Positions 8,137-16,692 of a stretch of DNA of 64,000 nt are shown piece after piece. Where the stretch lies: assembly GCA_037974335.1 (NCBI GenBank), contig CM075758.1:20739754-20803753 (forward strand). The letters are read 5' to 3'. The first letter of the stretch is position 1. Each line of letters starts with the position of its first letter. Made by a program: the position numbers and the translations under genes. Origin of the DNA: Prionace glauca (Eukaryota; Chordata; Chondrichthyes; Carcharhiniformes; Carcharhinidae). Below the pieces are notes generated by a model. The model was not told the DNA's origin. It saw nothing but the letters and a program-made list of their open reading frames with translations, and did not search any database.

Positions 8137-11045
8137 AGAAACATAGAACATAGAACATTACAGCACAAACAGGCCCTTCGGCCCTCGAGTTGCGCCGATC
8201 ACATCAACCCCACCAATCTATAGACCTATCTATAACCCCCAATCCCATTAAACCCCATATACTCATCCAGAAGTCTTTTAAAAGACCCCAGCGAGTTCGC
8301 CTCCACCACCGATGACGGCAGCCGATTCCATTCACTCACCACCCTCTGAGTGAAACACTTACCCCTAACATCACCTCTGTACTTCCCTCCCCGCACCTTA
8401 AATCTGTGTCCTCTCGTAGAGACCATTTCAGCCCGGGGAAATAGCCTCTGAGAGTCCACCCTATCTATTCCTCTCAACATTTTATAAACTTCTATCAGGT
8501 CGCCTCTCAACCTTCGCCTCTCCAGGGAAAAGAGTCCCAGTTCCCTCAACCTATCTTCATAAGGCATGCCTCCCAGTCCAGGCAACATCCTTGTAAATCT
8601 CCTCTGCGCCCTTTCAATAGCTTCTACGTCTTTCCTATAGTGAGGCGACCAGAACTGCACACAGTACTCCAAATGAGGCCTAACAAGGGTCCTGTAAAGT
8701 TGCAGCATTACCTCCCGACTCCTCAACTCAATCCCTCGATTAATGAAGGCTACACGCCTTCTTGACCACCTCCTCCACCTGCGAGGCCGATTTAAGAGTC
8801 CTGTGAACCCGGACCCCGAGATCCTTCTGCTCTTCAACGCTAGTAAGACTCCTGCCCTTGATAGTGTACTCGTTCATCCCGTTGGTTCTGCCGAAATGGA
8901 CGACTACACATTTATCCGCATTGAAGTCCATCTGCCACTTCTCCGCCCATTCCTGCATCCTATCTATGTCCTGCTGCAACTTTTGACATCCTTCCAGACC
9001 ATCCACAACACCACCGACCTTCGTGTCATCAGCGAACTTGCTAACCCATCCCTCCACTTCCTCATCCAGGTCATTTATGAAAATGACAAACAACAAGGGT
9101 CCCAGAACAGATCCTTGAGGCACTCCACTGGTGACTGACCTCCATTCAGAAAAAGACCCATTCACAACCACTCTCTGCCTTCTGCAGGCAAGCCAGTTCT
9201 GGATCCACAAGGCCAAAGGCCCTTGGCTCCCATGCCCTCTCACCTTCTCAAGAAGTCTTGCATGGGGGACCTTATCAAAAGCCTTGCTGAAGTCCATGTA
9301 CACTTCGTCCACGGCACTTCCTTCGTCAATGTGTTCAGTCACATTATCGAAGAACTCAACTAGGCTCGTAAGGCACGACCTGCCCTTGACAAATCCATGC
9401 TGACTATTCCTGATCATGTCAAACCTCTCCAAATGCTCGTAAATCTTGTCCCTCAGAAGCCTCTCCATCAGCTTACCAACCACTGAGGTCAGACTCACCG
9501 GGCGGTAATTTCCCGGGCTATCTCTGTTCCCTTTCTTGAAAACAAAGACAACATCTGCCATCCTCCAATCTTCCGGAACCTCTCCCGTCTCCATTGACGA
9601 CGCAAAGATCATCGCCAGGGGCTCTGCAATCACTTCCCTGGCCTCCCACAGTATCCTGGGGTACATCCCATCTGGTCCCGGCGACTTATCTATTTTGATA
9701 GAATTTAAAAATTCTAACACATCCTCCTCCTTAATGTCCACGTACTCAATCTGTTCCACCTGCTGCAAGTCCATAGCAAGATCTCCCAAATCGGCTTCCA
9801 CTGTGAATACTGAGGCAAAGTACTCATTAAGCACCTCCGCCATTTCTTCTGGTTCCACACAGACCTTTCCCCCTTCACCTTTTATAGGTCCTATCCTTTC
9901 CCTTCTCACCCTTTTACCTTTCACATATTTATAGAAGGCCTTGGGATTTTCCTTAATCTTTCCCGCCAAGGTCTTCTCATGACCCCTTCTGGCTCTCCTA
10001 ATTTCCCTTTTAACCTCCTTTCTACAGTCCTTATATTCTTCAAGATCCTTAACCTCTCCTAGTTCCCTGAACCTTTTGTACACCTTCCTTTTCCTCCTGG
10101 CTAGGTTCAACACAGCCTTAGTGCACCGCGGTTCCCGCGACCTACCAAAACACCCTTGTCTCATCGGAACATTGTCATGCAGAGCGCCAGACAAACATTC
10201 CTTGAATATCCGCCATCTTCCTTCGGTACTTTTCCCTAAGAATGCCTCCTTCCAGTTTATTTGTCCAAGTAACTTCCTGACTTCTTCGTATCTCCCCTTA
10301 CTCCAGACAAACACCTTCCTAGCCTGCCTGATCCTATCTCGTTCCAATGCAATTGTGAAGGAGATAGAATTATGGTCACCATTCCCAAGATGCTCTCCTA
10401 CCGAGAGATCCATCACCTGCCCTTCCGGGCAGGTAGCACAGTGGTTAGCACTGCTGCTTCACAGCTCCAGGGTCCTGGGTTCGATTCCCGGCTCGGGTCA
10501 CTGCCTGTGTGGAGTTTGCACATTCTCCTCGTGTCTGCGTGGGTTTTCTCCGGGTGCTCCGGTTTCCTCCCACAGTCCAAAGATGTGCGGGTTAGGTTCA
10601 TTGGCTATGCTAAATTGCCCCTTAGTGTCCTGGGATGTGTAGGTTAGAGGGATTAGCAGGTAAATGTGTAGGGATATGGGGATAGGGTCTGGGTGGGATT
10701 GTGTTCGGTGCAGACTCGATGGGCCGAAGGGCCTGTTTCTGCACTGTAGGGTTCTATAGGTTCTATGCCCTGGTTCATTCGCCAGTATCAGGTCAAGTAC
10801 AGCCTCTCCCCTCGTAGGCTTGTCCACATACTGTGTCAGGAAACCTTCCTGAACACACCTAACAAACTCCTCTCCAGCCAAACCCCTTACCCTAGGGATA
10901 TTCCAGTCGATGTTTGGGAAATTGAAGTCTCCCATCACGACAACTCTGTTTTTAATACATTTCTCCAGAATCTGGTTCCCTATCTGCACTTCAACTTCCC
11001 TGTCACTATTGGATGCTCCCCTCCTCACCCACTCCGATTCCCGTG
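8137..11045 (-). mobile_element. CR1-type LINE, 5'-truncated, in the GPCR intron
   Basis: A long non-LTR retrotransposon copy, in the same orientation as the host gene. On the minus strand it begins inside the APE-type endonuclease (VVVMGDFNFPNIDW, LDLILANEPG at roughly 10,770-10,960) and is interrupted by a V-SINE. It then continues with VGEHLGNGDHNSISFTIAL and a reverse transcriptase: KSPGPDGMYPRILWEA, NYRPVSLTSVVGKLMERLL, YMDFSKAFDKVPH, SGVPQGSVLGPLLF, and the catalytic FADD in SKFADDTKVGG. The frame shifts near 8,780, after which the post-RT region RPHLEYCVQFWSPHYRKD, FSLERRRLRGDLIEVYKML continues to a stop at 8,226. A 3' UTR and a tail with GGGCCGAAGGGCCTGTTTGT and TTCTATG repeats end at 8,137. 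Apart from the SINE and one frameshift it is well preserved, so it is a fairly young insertion. It starts about 35 bp inside the intron from the exon 1 donor. Confidence 0.93.
10424..10766 (+). mobile_element. V-SINE (HE1-like), full length, nested in the LINE
   Basis: A tRNA-derived SINE with an A-box-like TAGCACAGTGGTTAGCACTG, a B box GGTTCGATTCCCGG near 10,480, the V-SINE core GTGGGTTTTCTCCGGGTGCT near 10,540, and a tail GGGCCGAAGGGCCTGTTTCT ending in GTTCTATAGGTTCTATG. A 5-bp target duplication GCCCT flanks it (10,419-10,423 and 10,767-10,771). Removing it restores a continuous LINE reading LANEPGQVMDLSVG, so it inserted after the LINE. Its tail resembles the tail of the host LINE, as expected for a SINE mobilised by CR1 machinery. 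Confidence 0.92.
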
Positions 11046-11081
11046 GCAGTCAGACCGGTACAATTCCAGCCAGGGACTCAC

Positions 11082-11190
11082 CTGGAACACCAACAATCGC
11101 CAGGAGGGGATAGTAAACGTATTGAATCGCGTACAGTAGATATTCAGTCCGATCAGCTAATGTTATCCACGAATAATCTGCAGTAAACAT
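11082..11190 (-). CDS. GPR139-like receptor, exon 1 (residues 1-36 plus first base of codon 37)
   Basis: Starting at the ATG at 11,190-11,188 the exon reads MFTADYSWITLADRTEYLL then YAIQYVYYPLLAIVGVP, ending in G at 11,082 followed by a consensus donor GTGAGT (11,081-11,076). This supplies the short N-terminus and the first half of TM1, the same place where GPR139-like genes of this type are interrupted, and the splice phase matches exon 2. I chose this Met because it gives the short N-terminus usual in the family. The same frame stays open upstream to a Met at 11,598 through a 42-bp repeat, so a longer start cannot be excluded. No N-glycosylation sequon (N-x-S/T) is seen in the short form. 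Confidence 0.82.
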
Positions 11191-11222
11191 AGAAATATAA
11201 TAGGATAAACTCCTTTCCTTGG

Positions 11223-11474
11223 TTGGAACGTTCCAATCCATTGTTCCCAGGTTCTGATCCGTTGTTGGAACGTTCCAATCCATTGTTCCCAGGTTCTGAT
11301 CCGTTGTTGGAACATTCCAATCCATTGTTCCCAGGTTCTGATCCGTTGTTGGAACGTTCCAATCCAATGTTCCCAGGTTCTGATCCGTTGTTGGAACATT
11401 CCAATCCATTGTTCCCAGGTTCTGATCCGTTGTTGGAACATTCCAATCCATTGCTCCCAGATGCTGATCTCTCC
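11223..11474 (-). repeat. 42-bp minisatellite with a palindromic core, six copies, upstream of GPCR exon 1
   Basis: Units begin at 11,223, 11,265, 11,307, 11,349, 11,391 and 11,433. Each contains TTGGAACGTTCCAA, a perfect 14-bp palindrome, or its ACATTCC variant (copies 3, 5 and 6), followed by a spacer with GTTCCCAGGTTCTGATCC. The variant is a CG to CA change, as expected from decay of a methylated CpG. The array ends 33 bp before the chosen start codon, so it lies in the 5' UTR or proximal promoter. Because 42 is divisible by three, it stays open in all three minus-strand frames. Confidence 0.95.
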
Positions 11475-11779
11475 TCCCTCTCTCTCCACAGCCGCTAATC
11501 TCTATTAGTGTTGGAGTTCTCGCTCCCGCTGACTCAATGGGACAACACATTGAACGGAATCCCTTATTAATGGAAGAGGGAATTCCCTCCAGACACATTA
11601 ATCGGATCCACGGAGACTCACATCAATTCCAGTCACTAAACAAACAGTTGCACTTAACCCCCTTCAATCCAACACTTTTGTGAAACAATGCTGAACATTT
11701 ACAGCCTAGATGGGGTGTTGAGGGCCAGGAAATTGGACATAATGGAGGGTCAGACTGTAAATCTTTCAATATTCATTCT
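11475..11779. other. Upstream flank of the GPCR gene; no recognised element
   Basis: Presumably holds the promoter of the minus-strand receptor. I see no TATA box or CpG cluster that I would defend. Confidence 0.35.
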
Positions 11780-12040
11780 ATATAACAGGGGACCCTCTGC
11801 TAGGATTCATTTTGAAAGGATTAGAATACAAAGCAGGGAAATACTTGATACATGAGCAGCATCTGAGAATCTGGGTTTGTGGATGATAGAGTTTGGAAGG
11901 ATGAGGAATGGGATCTCATTGAATCTTACAGAATAATGAAAGGCCTGGATAGAGAGCACTTGGGGAAGATGTTTCCGTTAGTCGGAGAGACTAGGACCCG
12001 AGGGCACAGCCTCAGAGGAAAGGGTACACCCTTTAGAACT
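11780..12040 (+). mobile_element. CR1-like LINE fragment (post-RT region)
   Basis: Plus-strand translation gives WDLIESYRIMKGLDREHLGK, MFPLVGETRTRGHSLRGKG, the usual CR1 region downstream of the reverse transcriptase. The first 100 bp are more decayed (remnant of a 'GIEYKAG' segment near 11,820-11,850). Confidence 0.72.
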
Positions 12041-12140
12041 GGGATGTGGAGATGTTGGTGTTGGACTGGGATGGGCACAGTAAGAAACCAGTTGTCCCCT
12101 CACCTGATGAAGGAGCAGCGTTCCCAAAGCTCGTGATTGG
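12041..12140. mobile_element. Rearranged Penelope-like element tail pieces
   Basis: The first half (GATGTTGGTGTTGGACTGGG and GGGCACAGTAAGAA, 12,048-12,086) matches the reverse strand of the Penelope-like tail. The second half (CACCTGATGAAGGAGCAGCG then AAAGCTCGTG, 12,101-12,136) matches its forward strand, as seen in the longer copy at 14,316-14,350. The two pieces therefore face in opposite directions. Confidence 0.55.
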
Positions 12141-12262
12141 GCAGCACGGTAGCACAGTGGTTAGAACAAAGAACAAAGAACAAAACAGCACGGGAAACAG
12201 GCCCTTCGGCCCAACGAGCCCGCGCCGCCATCCCATGGTCAGTGACCTATTCATGACTCTAG
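12141..12262. mobile_element. V-SINE head scrap followed by a reversed CR1-type tail
   Basis: GGGCAGCACGGTAGCACAGT at 12,138-12,157 is the first bases of a V-SINE. It is cut off by a reversed tail (AGAACAAAGAACAAA, then AACAGGCCCTTCGGCCCAAC) of the CR1/SINE type ending near 12,262. Confidence 0.7.
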
Positions 12263-12289
12263 TCTATGCCTAATGTGTGAGGATCAGGG

Positions 12290-12432
12290 AGGTCCAATAT
12301 AGGGACAATTTATTACCCAATCAATCAGCCCAAAAGCACATTTTTGGGATGTGGGAGGAAACCGGAGCACCCGGAGGAAACCCACGCAACCACGGGGAGA
12401 ACGCGCAAACTCCCACGGACACAGGCCCAACT
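12290..12432 (-). mobile_element. V-SINE fragment, reversed
   Basis: GATGTGGGAGGAAACCGGAG, then CACCCGGAGGAAACCCACGC and GGGGAGAACGCGCAAACTCC are the complement of the V-SINE core. The part before it (AATTTATTACCCAATCAATC) corresponds to the segment after the core. The tRNA-like head is missing. Confidence 0.82.
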
Positions 12433-12567
12433 CCATGTGTCCGCACAGCAACAGAGATAGCCTCTGTGCTGCCATGATGCCCTCGAGATGGTAAGTGCCT
12501 GTGGATAAAAATTTCATTATTAAAGACTCTATATCCCTGAGGCTAAAACTGACCCCAAGCCTACAAT

Positions 12568-12811
12568 GAACATAGAACATAGAACATAGAACATTACAGC
12601 GCAGAACAGGCCCTTCGGCCCACGATGTTGCGCCGACCAGTTACAAAACAATGACCCACTAGCCTAAACCAATCCCTTTTCATCCATAAACCTATCCACA
12701 GATCTTTTAAACATGCTTAGTAAGGCCGGCTATATCCCCCTATATGTAGACCGCTCATGTGGCTGTCCAAGTGACTCTTGAACAACCCTAGCGTGCCTGC
12801 TTCCACCACTG
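12568..12811 (-). mobile_element. CR1-like LINE, 3' end
   Basis: Begins with the complement of the tail (GAACATAGAACATAGAACAT, then ACAGGCCCTTCGGCCCACGA) and continues into the complement of the C-terminal coding part and 3' UTR. It is interrupted on the right by a V-SINE. Confidence 0.8.
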
Positions 12812-13092
12812 CTGTTTCACAGCTCCAGGGTCCTGGGTTCGATTCCCGGCTCGGGTCACTGCCTGTGTGGAGTCTGCACATTCTCCTCGTGTCTGCGCGG
12901 GTTTCCTCCGGGTGCTCCGGTGTCCTCCCGCAGTCCACAAATGTGTGTGTTAGGTTGATTGGCCATGCTAAGAAATTGGCCGTTAATGTCCAGGGATGCG
13001 TAGGTTAGAAGGATTAGTGGATATAATTGTGTTCGGTACAGACTCGATGGGCTGAAGGGCCTCTTTCTGCGCTGTAGGGCTCGATAATTTTT
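12812..13092 (+). mobile_element. V-SINE (HE1-like), 5'-truncated
   Basis: Starts just before the B box (GGTTCGATTCCCGG near 12,837), includes the V-SINE core (GTTTCCTCCGGGTGCTCCGG at 12,901) and the shared tail (GATGGGCTGAAGGGCCTCTT). The A box is missing. Confidence 0.88.
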
Positions 13093-13195
13093 CACGCAGG
13101 GTGTGGTGGGTGCCTGGAATGTGCTGTCAGGGGATGTGGTGGAATAGAGATAGGGTCAGAGTGAGGACAGAAGATTTTCTTTGTTTAACTAGGAC
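13093..13195 (+). mobile_element. LINE scrap
   Basis: TTCACGCAGGGTGTGGTGGG followed by TGCCTGGAATGTGCTGTCAG matches the 'RVVxAWNxLP' coding area near the end of CR1-type elements. Short and decayed. Confidence 0.5.
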
Positions 13196-13197
13196 CA

Positions 13198-13440
13198 TAT
13201 AGAAACATAGAAATATCGACAATAAGAGCTGGAGGGGGACAACCAGCCCTGTGAGCCTGCTCTGCTATTCATTACGATCATGACTGATCGTCCAACTCAA
13301 TAGCCTCACCCTGCTTTTCCCCATAACCTTTGATCCCGTTCACCCCAAGTGCTCTATCCAGTCACCTCTTGAATACATTCAATGTTTTGGCATCGACTAT
13401 TTGCTGCAGCAGCCCCTTTCCAGAGTAATTTTCGATATTT
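13198..13440 (-). mobile_element. CR1-like LINE 3' end, decayed
   Basis: Complement of a LINE tail (AGAAACATAGAAATA near 13,201, then CCAGCCCTGTGAGCCTGCTC and a 'CATGACTGATC' word) continuing into the C-terminal coding region. Interrupted on the right by the Penelope-like element. Confidence 0.65.
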
Positions 13441-13454
13441 GTCCGAGTTTCGGT

Positions 13455-14400
13455 GCTTTTCCCTGTTATGGATCGTCGTCCAGTACTTCCCCGGAGCGGA
13501 GAAGCTACGACATCTTCTCCGGAGTCTTCAACATATCATTGATGAAGACGAACATCTCGCCAGGGCTATCCCCACACCCCCACTTCTTGCTTTCAGACAA
13601 CCACACAACCTCAAACAGACCATTGTTCGCAGCAAACTACCCAGCCTTCAGGAGAACAGTGACCACAACACCACACAACCCTGTCACAGCAACCTCTGCA
13701 AGACATGCCGGATCATCGACATGGATACCATCATCACACGTGAGAATACCATCCACCAGGTACATGGTAAATACTCTTGCAACTCGGCCAACATTGTCCA
13801 CCTGATATGTTGCAAGAAAGGATGTCCCGAAGCATGGTACATTGGGGAGACCATGCAGACGCTACGACAACGGATGAATGAACATCGCTCGACAGTCACC
13901 AGGCAAGACTGTTCCCTTCCTGTTGGCGAACACTTCAGTGGTCACGGGCATTCAGCCTCTGACCTTCGGGTAAGCATTCTCCAAGGCGGCCTTCACGACA
14001 CACGACAGCGCAGAGTCGCTGAACAGAGACTGATAGCCAAGTTCCGCACACATGAGGACGGTCTCAACAGGGATCTTGGGTTCATGTCGCACTATCTGTA
14101 ACCCCCGTGACTTGCCTGGGTTTGCAAAACCTCACTTACTGTACTGTCTGGAAACAATACACATCTCTTTAAACTGTGATCAGTGCTCCTTCCACTCACA
14201 TTATCAGCCACTTTAAGACTTGAACAGCAGGTTAGGTGTAAGGATTCGCATTCTAATCAGTGATCTCTAAACTGTCTGTGCTTTATATGCTCTGTCTGAG
14301 GCCAGAACTCTCCATTCACCTGACGAAGAGGCAGTCCCCTCGAAAGCTTGTGAGAATATTATCAAATAAATAGGTTGGACTAAAACCTGGTGTTGTCAGA
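13455..14400 (+). mobile_element. Penelope-like retroelement, 3' part with intact GIY-YIG endonuclease domain
   Basis: Plus-strand open frame to a TAA at 14,099-14,101. It starts in the extreme C-terminus of the reverse transcriptase (GAEKLRHLLRSL, LLAFRQPHNLKQTIVRSKLP), followed by a Cys-rich linker (CHSNLCKTC) and a GIY-YIG endonuclease: VHLICCKKGCPEAWYIGETM, catalytic Arg in LRQRMNEHRS, GEHFSGHGHS, and AEQRLIAKFRTH near the end. The 3' UTR then carries CACCTGACGAAGAGGCAGTC, AAAGCTTGTG and TTGGACTAAAACCTGGTGTT, ending near 14,400. The GIY-YIG domain cuts target DNA for integration in this family. The reverse transcriptase core is missing, so the copy is 5'-truncated and cannot move itself. 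The Met at 13,382 lies in the neighbouring LINE scrap and is not a true start. Confidence 0.88.
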
Positions 14401-14790
14401 CTTTTTACTGTGGATCAACAGAGTCATTGAGTCATTAGATGAGGGATGAGAGGAGGTGATGAGCTGCTGAGCTTACAGAGATTTTGGTTGCCCTGATGCA
14501 ATGAGACATGATGGAGACTGGCTCCGTCCTCCGTCTAGAACTTTCTGACTGCATGAAGATGCACTGCTGCAGCTTATAAATCTGTGTTTTGAGAGTGGGA
14601 CATGATCTACACAATGATATTAATGGACAATTATGGGACACTTGTGGAAAAGCCTGATACCGAGACTGATGCCACGTTGGACGAAATGGATGATTGGCAT
14701 TTGTGGCCTTCCCTCCCACCCAGTCAATGTGATGGCACAACACCTTCAAATAAGAAATAAGAGACAGACAAGAAGCAGTGATTAATGCAA
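14401..14790. other. Defensin 3' flank; no recognised gene
   Basis: No supported coding or repeat feature. A 104-codon minus-strand open frame (14,435-14,749) shows no family resemblance. Confidence 0.4.
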
Positions 14791-14791
14791 A

Positions 14792-14797
14792 TGTATT
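14792..14797 (-). terminator. Possible variant polyadenylation signal (AATACA) of the defensin gene
   Basis: On the minus strand the hexamer AATACA occurs about 120 bp after the defensin stop codon, followed by a T/GT-rich stretch (CTTCTTGTCTGTCTC). No AATAAA is closer. A weak signal on its own. Confidence 0.3.
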
Positions 14798-14914
14798 TCA
14801 TGGCAGGACTGAGACAGCTGGTGTGAGGGAGTCTGCCTGATCAGAGAAATCATGAGTCACAATGTCCTGTAGCCTCGGACAGACCCACAGCTCGGTGCAT
14901 CTTGTAATTGGATG

Positions 14915-15033
14915 TCATTGAAATACGCAGCAATGGTGGCCCCCGGAACAACGGTAGGGTGTCTTAATCGTTCCCAGTCCGCAGTAAGCTCTGTAGCAAA
15001 AACCACCAATGGAGGTGCATCCGAAGTTATCAC
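14915..15033 (-). CDS. Beta-defensin, exon 2 (mature peptide)
   Basis: Antimicrobial host-defence peptide, secreted. After an acceptor (TTGATTCCAG, 15,034-15,043) the exon supplies the last two bases of Gly31 and then DNFGCTSIGGFCYRAYC, GLGTIKTPYRC and SGGHHCCVFQ to a TGA at 14,915. In the 69-residue precursor the six cysteines are 36, 43, 48, 59, 65 and 66, spacing C-x6-C-x4-C-x10-C-x5-CC, which fits the beta-defensin pattern. Family knowledge predicts pairing 1-5, 2-4, 3-6 and a three-stranded sheet. The mature part is mildly cationic (Arg45, Lys54, Arg58 and two His). The frame continues open upstream of the acceptor into intron LINE sequence, which is why the short exon hides inside a longer open frame. 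I am confident of the fold family; activity is inferred. Confidence 0.9.
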
Positions 15034-15179
15034 CTGGAATCAAGCAAGGAACATTGATTTGGTCAATAATTCTAGGGGTGGAGTGAAGGTGGCGATCTTT
15101 GAAATATCCCCACGTTATACCTGTCAATATCACACTCAAGGTGAGGTACTGAGGAACACAGTGTGACATAAAATTACAT

Positions 15180-15390
15180 TTCTGACTCACATCCTTATCC
15201 AGATTCACCTTAAATGTCTTCATCAAGTCATCTGAAACCCTCCTCTTGGGTAGGAGATTGAATATTCTCACCACTCTCTGGTCAAAGACATTCCTCCTAA
15301 TTCCTTCACGGCACTGTGATTCCGATAGCACCTAGATTTTAACTCTAGACCACAAATGGACAACTTTCGCAACTTCCAGCACATGAGAAT
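15180..15390 (-). mobile_element. LINE fragment in the defensin intron
   Basis: The plus strand reads TCATCTGAAACCCTCCTCTT, GGGTAGGAGATTGAATATTC and TCACCACTCTCTGGTCAAAG, the complement of a CR1-like C-terminal/3' region. The minus strand keeps a short matching frame (NVFDQRVVRIFNLLPKRRVS). Confidence 0.7.
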
Positions 15391-15392
15391 TT

Positions 15393-16012
15393 TCCACATA
15401 AGAACATAAGAAATAGGAGCAGGAATAGGCCATCTGGCCCTTCGAGCCTGCCCCGCCATTCAATAAGATCATGGCTGATCTGTCGTGGCTCAGCTCCACC
15501 TTCCCACCCTCTCCCCATAACCCTTAATCCCCTCTCTTATCAAGAACCCATCAACCCGTTTCTTAAAAATATATAGCGAGGCAGCCTCCACTACTTCAAC
15601 GGGCAGAGAATTCCAGAGATTCACCACCCTTTGAGTGAAGAAGTTCCTCCTCAACTACAGAGTTGAGAACAGTCTCAAGGTAAAGGGGAGGCGGTTTAGA
15701 ACAGTCTAAACCGCCTCCCCTTTACCTTGAGGCTGTGCCCCCTAGTCCTACTGTCTTTTTTGAACGGGAAGAGTCTCTCCACCTCTATCCTATCCATCCC
15801 ATTCATCATCTTATACGTCTCAATGAGATCTCTTCTAAACTCTAACGAGTACAAGCCCAGTTTATTCAGCCTCTCCTCATAGCTCAACCCCCTCAACTCC
15901 GGTATCAGCCAAGTAAACCTCCTCTGCACTCCCTCCAGGGCCAAAATATCCTTGCGCAGGTGCGGCGCCCAAAACTGCACACAGTACTCCAGCTGCGGCC
16001 AGTCACAAAACA
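15393..16012 (-). mobile_element. CR1-like LINE 3' end in the defensin intron
   Basis: Complement of a tail (ATAAGAACATAAGAAATAGG, then GGCCCTTCGAGCCTGCCCCG) followed by the C-terminal coding part on the minus strand: LEYCVQFWAPHLRKDILALE, RGLSYEERLNKLGLYSLEFR, DLIETYKMMNGMDRIEVERL. It is 5'-truncated at about 16,012 and contains an inverted duplication at 15,673-15,732. Confidence 0.87.
15673..15732. repeat. Near-perfect 28-bp inverted repeat with 4-bp loop
   Basis: The left arm 15,673-15,700 and right arm 15,705-15,732 are reverse complements with one mismatch, around a loop ACAG. The right arm is ordinary LINE sequence; the left arm is an extra inverted copy of it inside the LINE fragment. 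Confidence 0.95.
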
Positions 16013-16692
16013 ATTAGTGTTGAAACCGAATACAATTCACCACGGTGATTTTTGATGAGAATTGTCACATTAATTCACTCATTCCCCGACCTTGGCAAAT
16101 ACCAGGGCAGGTGTCCAGAAGCCTCCTGCTTTATCACAGAACTTCAGAACAAATCAAACGGGGACAGGTTTTAGGGAAATAATTCATTGGTCTGTTTCAC
16201 TGGCGTTTTAACGCCACCGCAAATGATGCTTTGGTTCGTATGAGCTGGACTCTAATGGCCCGGATTGGAGGAGTTGAGAGAACTTGGCGAACAGTTAGAC
16301 TGCATAAGATTGCAGAGATAGTGAATTGGCGAGGCCATGGTTAATTTGAAAACAAGCATGAGACTTTGAATGCTAAATAATTAAATAGACTCGAACCAAG
16401 GTCGCTCGGTGGATAAGGAGTCCCTGCGTGAACAGGACTTGTTGAGGGTAAAGGCATTTCCACAGCTATTTGGCAGGTGTATCTTTACAGAGCCAGGTGT
16501 GCATTGGGATTGTGGTGTATACAGATAACCAAGGGCTGGGTTTGGATTGCAGCGGTTGATGAGATAAGGCAATAATATTATCGAGTGATGCTGTACAGCT
16601 TGTAGTAGGCAGTACCAGAGGTATGCGATTGTATTTGCATGTTGGAATGAAATAACACACCTATGCTACAGAGAGTTTGCTCCAGCACTTAC
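16013..16692. other. Remaining defensin intron sequence
   Basis: No recognised transposon or exon. Short open frames on the minus strand show no family resemblance. Confidence 0.4.

Noticed and set aside
8740-10416. A host gene encoding a 558-residue protein
   Set aside because: The protein is a CR1 LINE reverse transcriptase with its motifs in order; it sits in an intron and ends in a LINE 3' tail.
10430-10500. A tRNA gene (A and B boxes with GGTTCGATTCC)
   Set aside because: The boxes belong to the tRNA-like head of a V-SINE; core and tail follow, a target duplication flanks it, and no cloverleaf closes.
13382-14101. A host nuclease gene with a GIY-YIG domain
   Set aside because: The upstream residues are the end of a Penelope-like reverse transcriptase and the 3' UTR is the known mobile tail; the first codons come from an adjoining LINE scrap.
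14435-14749. A 104-codon minus-strand frame downstream of the defensin
   Set aside because: No recognisable domain or signal peptide, and nothing links it to the defensin transcript.
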